Assembly: GCF_009711185.1 (NCBI RefSeq)
Contig: NZ_WMIF01000034.1
Coordinates: 1 to 34,363, forward strand
DNA: 34,363 bases
Direction of reading: 5' to 3'
Source of the DNA: Paracoccus limosus
GTDB lineage: Bacteria; Pseudomonadota; Alphaproteobacteria; Rhodobacterales; Rhodobacteraceae
Position numbers and translations under genes: made by a program. Of the stretch, positions 1 to 7,226 are shown piece by piece. Positions within the stretch are counted from its first letter, which is position 1; each line of letters starts with the position of its first letter. Under the pieces are notes generated by a model. It worked only from the letters and a program-made list of their open reading frames with translations, did not search any database and had not been told where the DNA came from.

Positions 1-138
1 AGAAGCCGTCCAAATGGCCGCCCATTTTGCCGTCTCGTTCCAAGCCAACACCTCCGACGTTCATGCGCACGGAGATTGGCCCGTTCAGATCACCAGCGGC
101 AGGAGGGGATCAGCGTCGCGCTTACCAATTTTCAACCT

Positions 139-166
139 AAACTCCGGCTGTCTTTAGCCAGAGTTT
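139..166. repeat. 11-bp inverted repeat (hairpin), with a third arm copy at 334-343
   Basis: AAACTCCGGCT (139-149) and AGCCAGAGTTT (156-166) pair over 11 positions with one imperfect pair. The imperfect pair is a G-U wobble if transcribed on the minus strand and a C-A mismatch on the plus strand. The arm recurs inverted as AGCCGGAGTT at 334-343. It lies beyond the end of the minus-strand cat operon, so it could be a distal terminator. It could equally be a relic of mobile-element ends; no transposase is visible. Confidence 0.4.
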
Positions 167-495
167 GGCGTTGGTGAGAGAGAAGCTGACACAAATAGAG
201 CCTTTGGCGCTTTCGTGCAGTCGGGATGTCGCAAACGGTCCTGCCTGCCGCCGGCCGTGATCATGCGCCGGGCAGGGTGATGCGCAGATGGGCTGGGCGA
301 GACTCGCCAGAATGTCGACCGATGCGAGTGAAAAGCCGGAGTTAAGCGGGAAGGCTAGAAAGGCCGAGTGATGTCAGAGCCCGGCGGCATCATCCTTGCG
401 GCGCGCCTTGCCGGGTGCAGGGGCGTCTGTTTGTCGCCGTCTTATTTGGATGTCTCGCGCGGGTGCTTCCGGCCACGCCAGCGCGCGGGGTGCCC

Positions 496-524
496 TTTCC
501 CGCAAAGGCCGGTCGTGCGGGAAA
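496..524 (-). terminator. Hairpin downstream of catA, possible terminator
   Basis: TTTCCCGCA (496-504) pairs perfectly with TGCGGGAAA (516-524) around an 11-base loop, about 50 bases beyond the catA stop. Read on the minus strand there is no U-run after the stem, so this is at best a weak or factor-assisted terminator for the catBCA transcript. Confidence 0.4.
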
Positions 525-571
525 AGACGGTTCTGGGCTGGCAGTGCCCCGGGGGGCGCCGCCATATCCGG

Positions 572-1510
572 TCAGGCAGCGGCGCGGCGACGCGCTTCGT
601 TGATCTGGTTGTCGACGCCATCGATCAGCGTGGTCAGGTGGATGTCGAACTCGATCTCGGCAAAGGGCGTGTTCAGGCCGTTGGCGTGGATGCTGGCCTC
701 GTCCTCGCGCTCGATGACATGCGGCACCAGCCCCTCGCGGGTGGCATAGGCAAAGTCGTCGTTGATCAGCGGGTCGCCCTCGATGTTGATCTGGGTGGTC
801 AGCTTGCGATGGCCGGGGGCGCTGACGAAGAAATGGATATGCGCCGGGCGCTGGCCGTGCCGGCCCAAAGCGGTCAGCAGCTGTTCGGTCGGGCTGCCGG
901 GCGGCACGCCATAGCCGCTGGGCAGGATGCTGCGGAATTTATAGCGCCCCTCGTCATCGGCGATGATGGTGCGGCGCATATTGAACGGCGCCTGCTTTCC
1001 GGTGGGGTCGAAATGCGAATAGAAGCCGCGGGTGTCGCAATGCCAGACCTCGACCGTGGCACCGGGCAGCGGCTTGCCGTCGGCGCCGCGCACCACGCCA
1101 TGCATGATCAGCGTGTGACCATCGGTGTCGGTGCCGTCGTCCAGCCGGGCAAAGCCGGTCGAGACCGGGGCGCCGGCGACATAGAGCGGGCCTTCGATGG
1201 TGCGCGGCGTCGGGTTGTCGATCCCCAGCGCGGCGTCGATAGCGTCCAGCCGTTCGTCCAGGAAATGGTCGACCCCCAGCCCGGGCGAGATCAGCCCTGC
1301 CTGCCCGCGCGCGCCTAGTTCGTTCAGCCAGGCCACGCCAGTCCAGTATTCGTCGGGAGTGATGTTCAGATCGTCGATGGCCTTGAACAGGTCCGACATC
1401 AGCCGGTGGGTGATTTCTTTCATGCGCGGGTTGCCAGCACCGTTGTTCAGGCCGCTGAGTTCGTTCAGGAATTCCTGAACGTCGGGCCGGTCGAAAATCT
1501 GGACTGTCAT
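572..1510 (-). CDS. catA: Catechol 1,2-dioxygenase (intradiol ring cleavage)
   Basis: This cytoplasmic non-haem Fe(III) enzyme opens catechol between its hydroxyls to give cis,cis-muconate, the first step of the ortho-cleavage beta-ketoadipate branch. The protein is 312 residues, normal for the family. The four iron ligands are visible: Tyr164 (in GFYSHF), Tyr200 (in SGYG), His224 and His226 (in RPAHIHFF). These numbers equal those I recall for well-studied CatA proteins, which supports the chosen start. That ATG follows a strong AGGAGG ribosome site; a longer upstream frame exists but lacks this support. The N-terminal 100 residues form the helical dimerisation domain. It is the last gene of catB-catC-catA, about 65 bases after catC, and is probably induced by CatR in response to muconate. 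A chlorocatechol or hydroxyquinol dioxygenase is less likely given the catB/catC neighbours. Confidence 0.95.
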   Translation of the reverse strand: MTVQIFDRPDVQEFLNELSGLNNGAGNPRMKEITHRLMSDLFKAIDDLNITPDEYWTGVAWLNELGARGQAGLISPGLGVDHFLDERLDAIDAALGIDNPTPRTIEGPLYVAGAPVSTGFARLDDGTDTDGHTLIMHGVVRGADGKPLPGATVEVWHCDTRGFYSHFDPTGKQAPFNMRRTIIADDEGRYKFRSILPSGYGVPPGSPTEQLLTALGRHGQRPAHIHFFVSAPGHRKLTTQINIEGDPLINDDFAYATREGLVPHVIEREDEASIHANGLNTPFAEIEFDIHLTTLIDGVDNQINEARRRAAA

Positions 1511-1575
1511 GGTTTCCTCCTGGATTCGGTTGGGGATCGGCGCGACCCTCTCTGCCGCGCCGTGGGATAGGCGGG

Positions 1576-1866
1576 TCAGCTGTCGTCTTCGCGGATGGCC
1601 GAAGGGTGGCGCAGCAGCGGCGTCACCGTGACCTGCATGAAGGGAAACAGCGGCAGGCCCGACAGGATCGCGTGCAACTCGGCATTGTCCTGCACGTCGA
1701 AAATGCTGAAATTCGCGTATTCGCCGGCCAGCCGCCAGATGTGACGCCATTTGCCGCTGCGCTGCAGCTCTTGCGAATAGGCCTTTTCACGGGCGAGGAT
1801 CTCGGCGGCCTGCTCGCGCGGCAGGTCATGGGGGATCTTCACATCCATCCGGACATGGAACAGCAT
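1576..1866 (-). CDS. catC: Muconolactone delta-isomerase
   Basis: CatC moves the double bond of muconolactone to form beta-ketoadipate enol-lactone, the third step of catechol ortho-cleavage. The protein has 96 residues, the standard size for this small decamer-forming enzyme. It begins MLFHVRMDVKIPHDLP, a typical family N-terminus, and carries the conserved GKWRHIWR and FPFM segments. A GAGGAG ribosome site precedes the ATG. It sits between catB (11-base gap) and catA (65-base gap) on the same strand, so the three should be co-transcribed. Size, motifs and context agree, so the assignment is firm. Confidence 0.95.
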   Translation of the reverse strand: MLFHVRMDVKIPHDLPREQAAEILAREKAYSQELQRSGKWRHIWRLAGEYANFSIFDVQDNAELHAILSGLPLFPFMQVTVTPLLRHPSAIREDDS

Positions 1867-1877
1867 CTCGGGTCTCC

Positions 1878-3047
1878 TCAGATGGTCTTGCGGTCAAAGC
1901 CGTCGCGGGCAAAAAAGGCGATGCGCTCTTCGTCCAGCGCGATGCCAAGGCCGGGGCCGGCGGGCACCGTCAGTTCGAAATCGCTATAATCCAGTGGCTC
2001 GCACAGGATTTCCTCGGTCAGCAGCAGCGGCCCGAACAGCTCGGTCCCCCATTGCAGATTGGCAAAGGTCGCAAAGACATGGGCCGAGGCGATGGTGCTG
2101 ACCGCGCCCTCCAGCATGGTGCCGCCGTAAAGCCCGATGCCGGCGGCATCGGCGATGGCGGCGACGCGCTGGGCGTTGAACAGGCCGGCGCATTGCTCGA
2201 TCTTGACGGCAAAGACATCGGCGCCGTGGCTGCGTGCCAACTCGAAGGCCGATTCCGGGCCGCTAAGCGATTCATCGGCCATCAGCGCCAGCGGAAAGCG
2301 CCGCACCAGCCGCCCCAGCGCCGCCGCCGAGGCCACCGGCTGTTCGACCAGCTCGCAGCCGGCATCGGCCAGCGCCGCCATGCCAAGCGCGGCCTCGGCT
2401 TCGCTCCAGGCCATGTTGACATCGACGCGCACGGCGGCGCGGTCACCCAAGGCGCGCTTGATCGCGGCGACATGGGCGATGTCCTGACGCAGCTCGCGCG
2501 CCCCGATCTTGAGCTTGAAGATGCGGTGCCGGCGGCGGTCCAGCATCTCTTCGGCCTCGGCGATGTCGCGGGCGGTATCGCCCGAAGCCAGTGTCCAGGC
2601 CACCGGCAGCCGGTCGCGCCGGCGCCCGCCCAGCAGTTCGCTGACCGGCAGGCCCAGCCGCCTGCCATGCGCATCCAAGAGCGCCGTTTCGATGGCGCTT
2701 CTGGCAAAGCGGTTGTCTTTGACCATCTTGGCGATGCGCGCCATCAGCGCCTGCACGCGGGTCGCATCCTGTCCGATCATCAGCGGCGCCATATAGCGGT
2801 CGATGGCCAGCTTCATGCTTTCGGGGCTTTCGGCGCCATAGGCGAGACCGCCGATGGTGGTGCCCTCGCCCATGCCGGTGATGCCGTCACTGCAACTGAT
2901 GCGGACCAGCATCAGGGTCTGGCCGTTCATCGTGGCCATCGCAAGCCGGTGCGGCCGGATGGTCGGCAGGTCGATGATCACCGTCTCGACCCGGGTGACG
3001 ACGGGCGTTGCGGTGGCGGCGGTTTGGGGGGCGAATGACTGGTTCAT
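1878..3047 (-). CDS. catB: Muconate cycloisomerase I
   Basis: CatB is an enolase-superfamily enzyme (muconate-lactonising subgroup) that turns cis,cis-muconate into muconolactone using a divalent metal, usually Mn2+. The 389-residue frame shows the capping domain with DLPTIRPHRLAMATM near residues 26-40. The barrel carries the KLK pair (Lys178, Lys180), metal ligands Asp209 (in VDVN), Glu235 (in VEQP) and Asp258 (in ADES), and Lys282 (in AVKI). LYGGTMLEG (307-314) and the GTELFGPLLLTEEI stretch are hallmarks of CatB rather than chloromuconate enzymes. The ATG chosen gives a slightly long N-terminus (family usually about 370) and its ribosome site is weak, so a start further in is possible. 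It is the first gene of catBCA and is divergent from catR. Confidence 0.95.
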   Translation of the reverse strand: MNQSFAPQTAATATPVVTRVETVIIDLPTIRPHRLAMATMNGQTLMLVRISCSDGITGMGEGTTIGGLAYGAESPESMKLAIDRYMAPLMIGQDATRVQALMARIAKMVKDNRFARSAIETALLDAHGRRLGLPVSELLGGRRRDRLPVAWTLASGDTARDIAEAEEMLDRRRHRIFKLKIGARELRQDIAHVAAIKRALGDRAAVRVDVNMAWSEAEAALGMAALADAGCELVEQPVASAAALGRLVRRFPLALMADESLSGPESAFELARSHGADVFAVKIEQCAGLFNAQRVAAIADAAGIGLYGGTMLEGAVSTIASAHVFATFANLQWGTELFGPLLLTEEILCEPLDYSDFELTVPAGPGLGIALDEERIAFFARDGFDRKTI

Positions 3048-3096
3048 GGCACCAATCTGCCGTGCCGTGCGGGCCGCGGTCCAACACCGTTTGGGT

Positions 3097-3126
3097 TTGT
3101 AACCATACCTGAAAGATATAGTATGG
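3097..3126. promoter_or_regulatory. catR-catB intergenic region: LysR-type operator and candidate catR promoter
   Basis: Between the divergent catB and catR genes, CCATAC (3103-3108) and GTATGG (3121-3126) form a perfect 6-bp inverted repeat with 12 bases between. Inside it, ATAC-N7-ATAT (3105-3119) is one base from the ATAC-N7-GTAT form known for CatR/BenM sites. TTGTAA (3097-3102) and TAGTAT (3119-3124), 16 bases apart, could be the catR promoter. CatR bound here would then repress its own gene, as usual for LysR regulators. Sites are read by eye. Confidence 0.55.
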
Positions 3127-3211
3127 GAAAAACATGGCCGATTCCGGGGCTTCCGGGTCGCGGGCATACCCGAAGAGCAGCGTCTGGCACCGTCGCCGGC
3201 AAGGGGGCAGG

Positions 3212-4147
3212 ATGGATCTGCGGCAGTTGCGCTATTTCGTTGCCGTCGCACGCGAGCGGAATTTCACCCGCGCCGCGCAGATGCTGAACATCGCCCAGCC
3301 GCCGCTCAGCCGCCAGATCCAGCTGCTGGAAGAGGAACTGGGCGTCACGCTGATCCTGCGCAGCAGTCGGCCGATCCGGCTGACCGACGCCGGGCGGCTG
3401 TTCTATGAGCAGGCGTTGCAGATCCTCGGCCGCGTCTCGCAGATGAAAGAGGCGACGCGGCGCGTGGGGATGAACCGCAATCCGGTGCTGTCCATCGGTT
3501 TCGTCGCCTCGACCCTATATGGCGGCCTGCCGGTGCTGGTCCGAAACCTGCGCCGCAATGCCCCCGAGGTGGATATCCAATTGCTGGAAATGCTCTCGAT
3601 CCAGCAGATCCCCGCGCTCAAGGAGGGGCGGATCGACATCGGCTTTGGCCGGCTCCGGCATAGCGACCCCTCTATCATCAGCACCGTGCTGCGCGAAGAG
3701 CGGCTGGTGGCGGCGCTGCCCTGCGATACCGCGCTGGCGCATGACAGCGGGCCGATCCCGCTGTCGGCGCTGTCCGGGCAAAAGCTGATCGTCTATCCCA
3801 AGGAACCCCGGCCCAGCTATGCCGACCACATCATCAACCTGCTGTTGGCCGCGGACGTGCAGCCCGCCGAGGTGCTAGAAGTGCGCGAGATCCAGTCGGC
3901 GCTGGGCCTCGTGGCGGCCGATTCCGGGATCTGCGTGATCCCGGCCTCGGCGCAGCAGATGCGCGCGGATGTGCGCTACCGGATGATCGAAGGCCCGCGC
4001 GCCAGCTCGCCGGTGATCCTCTATCACCGCGCCGGCGATGCCTCGCGCTATGTCGAGCTGGTGATGCGGCTGATCCGCGACATGTATGCCGACCACCCGG
4101 CATGGCTGACCGATCACAACCTGCGCATGCCGATCACCGATCACTAG
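3212..4147 (+). CDS. catR: LysR-family transcriptional regulator of the cat operon
   Basis: This 311-residue LysR-type regulator has an N-terminal winged helix-turn-helix (residues 1-60, including NFTRAAQMLNIAQPPLSRQI) followed by the two-lobed effector domain. The GIGF-like stretch SIGFVASTLYGGLP near residues 94-107 resembles CatR/BenM effector domains. It is divergent from catBCA across a 164-base region with a CatR-like palindrome. The expected job is activation of catBCA with cis,cis-muconate as inducer and repression of its own gene. The start at 3212 follows an AAGGGGG ribosome site; upstream in-frame starts would put the coding region through the operator. The sequence alone cannot separate CatR from the closely related BenM, but the neighbours favour CatR. 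Confidence 0.88.
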   Translation: MDLRQLRYFVAVARERNFTRAAQMLNIAQPPLSRQIQLLEEELGVTLILRSSRPIRLTDAGRLFYEQALQILGRVSQMKEATRRVGMNRNPVLSIGFVASTLYGGLPVLVRNLRRNAPEVDIQLLEMLSIQQIPALKEGRIDIGFGRLRHSDPSIISTVLREERLVAALPCDTALAHDSGPIPLSALSGQKLIVYPKEPRPSYADHIINLLLAADVQPAEVLEVREIQSALGLVAADSGICVIPASAQQMRADVRYRMIEGPRASSPVILYHRAGDASRYVELVMRLIRDMYADHPAWLTDHNLRMPITDH

Positions 4148-4183
4148 CCGGTCCCGGTCGCTGCGGCGCAAATAAACTCCGGA

Positions 4184-4201
4184 TAGTCATGCTGCTGTCG
4201 T
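4184..4201 (+). promoter_or_regulatory. Candidate Pho box upstream of alkaline phosphatase
   Basis: TAGTCAT (4184-4190) and CTGTCGT (4195-4201) are two 7-bp half-sites separated by four bases. They match the CTGTCAT-N4-CTGTCAT layout of PhoB sites at 5/7 and 6/7 positions. The site is 58 bases before the phosphatase start. A further palindrome, GTCGT-TAA-ACGAC (4197-4209), overlaps it. PhoB control under phosphate starvation is therefore plausible. Confidence 0.5.
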
Positions 4202-4259
4202 TAAACGACGTTAGCCGCTGCATGAGCCCGCTGCTCTGCACGACATTCAAGAGGCATTC

Positions 4260-6014
4260 ATGCGTATCCTTATCGCCGCACTGGCGGCCAGCACCGCTTT
4301 CACCAGCGCCGCCATCGCTGCCGAGATCTATCCGATCGACCGCGCCACCATCCTTGCGAAATCGCCCTTTGACTTCAAGGTCGAGCTGGACGCCGTCTAT
4401 GGCGAAGGCGACATTCAGGTCACCGTGAACGGCAAGCCCTATGCCGAGGTCTTTGGCAAGCCCGCCGAATATGTCGCCGAAGAAAAAGGCAAGGAAGACA
4501 AGGTTCTGGGCTCGGCCCTGATCCTGCGCGACCTCGCTTTGGCGACGCCGGGCGACTATACCGTCGAGGTCAAGGCCGGCAATGAGACGAAATCGGCCAC
4601 CTGGCAGGTCTATGGCACCTCCGAGGTCGCCAAGGCCAAGAACGTGATCTTCCTGATCGGCGACGGGCTGTCGGTGGCGCACCGCACCTCGGCGCGCATC
4701 ATGTCCAAGGGCATGACCGGCGGCAAGGCCAACGGCCGCCTGGCGATGGACGATCTGGACCACATGGCCTTCATCGGCACCTCCTCGACCCATTCGATCG
4801 CGACGGATTCGGCCAATACCGCCTCGGCCTACATGACCGGCCACAAGAGCCGCGTGAACGCGCTGGGCGTCTATGCCGACCGCACCCCGGCCACCCTTGA
4901 CGATCCCAAGGTCGAGACCATCGCTGAGGCGCTGCGCCGCACCACCAAGAAATCCATCGGCGTCGTCACCACCGCCGAGGTCGAGGACGCCACCCCGGCG
5001 GCCGTCGTCTCGCACACCCGCAAGCGCAGCGACAAGGCCGAGATCGTCGGCATGCTCTATAACGTGCAGCCCGATGTCCTGCTGGGCGGCGGCTCGGCCT
5101 ATTTCCTGAAATCCGACGTCCCCGGCTCGAAGCGCAAGGACGACAAGGATTACATCAAGATGTTCGGTGACGCGGGCTATACCATCGCCACCACCGGCAC
5201 CGAGCTGGCCGCCTCGGCCGGCACCAATACCGGCAAGATCCTTGGCCTGTTCCACACCGGCAACATGGACACCTGGCTGGACCGCAACGAGCTCAAGAAG
5301 GGCACGGTCGAGAAATTCCCCGACCAACCCGGTCTGGTCGACATGACCCAGGCGGCGCTGGGCCAGCTGTCCAAGAACCCAGAGGGCTTTTTCCTGATGG
5401 TCGAGGCTGCCTCGGTCGACAAGATGTCCCACCCGATGGACTGGGACCGCGCGGTTCTGGAAACCGTCGAGCTGGACCATGCCGTCGCCGTGGCCCGCGA
5501 TTTTGCCGCCAAGAACCCCGACACGCTGGTCGTGGTCACGGGCGACCATACCCATGGCGTCTCGCTGATCGGCACCATCGACACCCAGAAAGAGGGCACC
5601 GACATGCGCGAGAAGGTCGGCGTCTATGACGATGCCGGCTTCCCCGACTATGTCGATGCCAATGGCGACGGCTATCCCGAAAGCGTCGACGTGAAACGCC
5701 CGCTGGCGCTGTTCTCGTCGAACTTCCCGGATTACTATGAAACCTGGGGCCCGAAACTGGACGGCCCCTTTGTTCCGGCGATCCAGGATGGCGAAGGCAA
5801 ATATGTCGCCAACGAGGCCTATAAGGACGTCCCCGGTGCCGTGCTGCGCGTGGGCAACCTGCCGCGCGAGAACGACACCGCCGTCCATGCCGTCGATGAC
5901 ATCGTGCTGCAGGCCACCGGTCCGGGCGCCGAAGCCTTCAAGGGCTACATGGAGCAGTCGGACGTCTACAAGGTTCTGGCGGATGTCTTTGCTCTCGACG
6001 CCCCGCAGAAATGA
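4260..6014 (+). CDS. Secreted alkaline phosphatase (PhoA superfamily)
   Basis: This 584-residue exported phosphomonoesterase would release phosphate from organic phosphates in the periplasm. A Sec signal peptide covers residues 1-21 (cleavage near IAA-E). An N-terminal beta domain follows (22-120), then the alkaline phosphatase fold. Catalytic and metal motifs are visible: Asp135 (LIGDG), nucleophile Ser184 in TDSANTAS, Glu382/Asp387/His391 (VEAASVDKMSH), Asp429-His430-x-His432 (GDHTHG) and His543 (VHAVDD). DANGDG (466-471) looks like a calcium loop. The active site normally holds two Zn2+ and Mg2+. A candidate Pho box lies upstream, and a strong hairpin separates it from the downstream transporter-type genes. 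The large N-terminal extra domain sets it apart from E. coli PhoA, so I give no symbol. Confidence 0.9.
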   Translation: MRILIAALAASTAFTSAAIAAEIYPIDRATILAKSPFDFKVELDAVYGEGDIQVTVNGKPYAEVFGKPAEYVAEEKGKEDKVLGSALILRDLALATPGDYTVEVKAGNETKSATWQVYGTSEVAKAKNVIFLIGDGLSVAHRTSARIMSKGMTGGKANGRLAMDDLDHMAFIGTSSTHSIATDSANTASAYMTGHKSRVNALGVYADRTPATLDDPKVETIAEALRRTTKKSIGVVTTAEVEDATPAAVVSHTRKRSDKAEIVGMLYNVQPDVLLGGGSAYFLKSDVPGSKRKDDKDYIKMFGDAGYTIATTGTELAASAGTNTGKILGLFHTGNMDTWLDRNELKKGTVEKFPDQPGLVDMTQAALGQLSKNPEGFFLMVEAASVDKMSHPMDWDRAVLETVELDHAVAVARDFAAKNPDTLVVVTGDHTHGVSLIGTIDTQKEGTDMREKVGVYDDAGFPDYVDANGDGYPESVDVKRPLALFSSNFPDYYETWGPKLDGPFVPAIQDGEGKYVANEAYKDVPGAVLRVGNLPRENDTAVHAVDDIVLQATGPGAEAFKGYMEQSDVYKVLADVFALDAPQK

Positions 6015-6026
6015 GTTCTGATCCCC

Positions 6027-6056
6027 GCGGCTGCCCGGATCCCTCCGGGCGGCCGC
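6027..6056 (+). terminator. Strong hairpin between phosphatase and downstream module
   Basis: GCGGC-T-GCCCGG (6027-6038) pairs with CCGGGC-G-GCCGC (6045-6056), giving 12 base pairs including one G-U wobble and a 6-base loop. There is no proper U-tract. It could attenuate transcription from the phosphatase gene into the next gene or stabilise the upstream message. Confidence 0.45.
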
Positions 6057-6077
6057 ATCCCTTTCATGGAGGATAGC

Positions 6078-6533
6078 ATGTCCCAGATCCTGACCCGCCG
6101 GTCCTGCCTGGCCACGCTGGCCGCCGGAATGTCGCTGGCCACGCTGCGCCCGGCCCGGGCCGCCACGCCTGATCTTTCCTTTGGCGAGCTTTACGGCTCG
6201 TTCAGCGCGCTGGGCCTTGAGTTTTCCGACAAGGTCAAAAAGCTGACCGGCTCGCGCGTGACCATTCAGGGCTTCATGGCCCCGCCGCTCAAGGCGGAAA
6301 GCGCGTTTTTCGTGCTGACCGAGATCCCGATGGCGCTGTGCCCGTTCTGTTCGACCGATGCCGATTGGCCCGACAATATTCTGGTCGTCTATCTGGACGG
6401 CAAGCAGACCTTTACCGATCCCAACCAGCGTATCGAGGCCGCCGGGATGCTGGAGCGCGGTTCGTGGACCGATCCCGACACCGGCTTCGTCAGCCAGCTG
6501 CGCCTGCGCGACGCGCGGTTTTCGACGATCTGA
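6078..6533 (+). CDS. Tat-exported small protein with CPFC motif (DUF3299-like)
   Basis: This 151-residue exported protein has unknown biochemical activity. The N-terminus has a twin-arginine pair (LTRRSCL, Arg7-Arg8), a hydrophobic stretch and an ARA-A cleavage site near residue 29, so Tat export to the periplasm is likely. The mature part resembles DUF3299-type domains (VTIQGFMAPP around 61-70) and has C-P-F-C at 88-91 followed by acidic residues, a possible metal site or redox pair. Its stop is 9 bases from the ABC ATPase start, which overlaps the permease, so the three form one operon. I recall DUF3299 proteins near FtsX-type transporters linked to zinc (the Vibrio Zrg cluster), but this link is from memory. 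The start at 6078 follows GGAGGA; the ATG at 6066 lies within that ribosome site. Confidence 0.7.
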   Translation: MSQILTRRSCLATLAAGMSLATLRPARAATPDLSFGELYGSFSALGLEFSDKVKKLTGSRVTIQGFMAPPLKAESAFFVLTEIPMALCPFCSTDADWPDNILVVYLDGKQTFTDPNQRIEAAGMLERGSWTDPDTGFVSQLRLRDARFSTI

Positions 6534-6542
6534 CCGGCCGGC

Positions 6543-7226
6543 ATGCTGTCCTTGCATCTTTCCGGGGTCGAGGTCCGGTTTCCCGGCCTCGACAGCCCGG
6601 CGTTGACCATTCCCGACCTGCGCCTGCCTGCTGGTGGGCGCGTTGCGGTGGCCGGCCCTTCGGGCTCGGGCAAATCGACGCTGGTGAATGTGATCACAGG
6701 GCTTGAACGGCCCAGCCGGGGCGAGGTGCGTTGGGACGGCACCGATATCGCGCGCCTGTCCGAATCCGCGCGCGACCGCTGGCGTGGCGCCAATGTCGGC
6801 CTGATCATGCAGGATTTCCATCTGTTTCCCGGCCTGACCGCGCTGGAAAACGTGCTGTTGCCGGCGCGGCTGGCGCGGGTGGCCAATGCGGCGCTGGTGG
6901 CGCGGGCGGGCGAGCTTTTGGCACAGGTCGGGCTGCAACGCCCCGGCCAGCGCACCGGCACCATGTCGCGCGGTGAAATGCAGCGCGTCGCCGTCGCCCG
7001 GGCGCTGCTGCGCCGCCCCGGCGTCATCATCGCCGACGAGCCGACCGCCAGCCTTGACCCCGCGCATGGCGCGGCGATCGGCGCCTTGCTGACCGGGCTG
7101 GCCGCCGACAGCGGCGCGACGCTGATCGTGGTCTCGCATGATCCCGCGCTGATCCAGCGCCTGCCGCGCCGGATCGCGCTGGCCGGCGGTGAGGTCCGCG
7201 ACGATGCCATGGGGGTGACAGGCTGA
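6543..7226 (+). CDS. ABC transporter ATP-binding protein (LolD/MacB type)
   Basis: This 227-residue nucleotide-binding subunit belongs to the class that pairs with FtsX-like permeases. Walker A is GPSGSGKST (38-46) and the Q-loop is at Gln90 (IMQDFHLFP). The signature is the unusual MSRGEMQ (141-147) in place of LSGGQ. Walker B is VIIADE (161-166) and the switch histidine is His199 (VVSHD). ATP hydrolysis at the cytoplasmic face would drive shape change in the partner permease rather than classical import. Its TGA shares an A with the permease ATG at 7226, a sign of translational coupling. The substrate is unknown: lipoprotein release, efflux and metal handling are all possible, and the neighbours hint at a metal. 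Confidence 0.85.
   Translation: MLSLHLSGVEVRFPGLDSPALTIPDLRLPAGGRVAVAGPSGSGKSTLVNVITGLERPSRGEVRWDGTDIARLSESARDRWRGANVGLIMQDFHLFPGLTALENVLLPARLARVANAALVARAGELLAQVGLQRPGQRTGTMSRGEMQRVAVARALLRRPGVIIADEPTASLDPAHGAAIGALLTGLAADSGATLIVVSHDPALIQRLPRRIALAGGEVRDDAMGVTG

Larger units (their letters stand above)
1..571. other. Left-edge region without a recognised gene
   Basis: No convincing complete gene lies left of the catA stop codon. Short frames run off the left edge: one on the plus strand stays open to about position 173, and one on the minus strand could start at 64 and leave the window. None matches a family I recognise. The stretch around 121-200 is richer in A/T than its surroundings and holds an inverted repeat (139-166). 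It could be the edge of a degraded mobile element or the tail of a gene outside the window, but nothing here proves either. Confidence 0.4.

Noticed and set aside
1..120. Transposase fragment at the left edge
   Set aside because: Short open frames exist on both strands, but none shows a DDE or other transposase motif; only the inverted repeat is reported.
4134..7139. Very long open frame on the minus strand (about 1000 codons)
   Set aside because: It is antisense to the phosphatase, CPFC protein and ATPase genes, which have clear motifs. Its protein is an Arg/Gly/His/Gln-rich mixture without domains, typical of the reverse frame of GC-rich genes.
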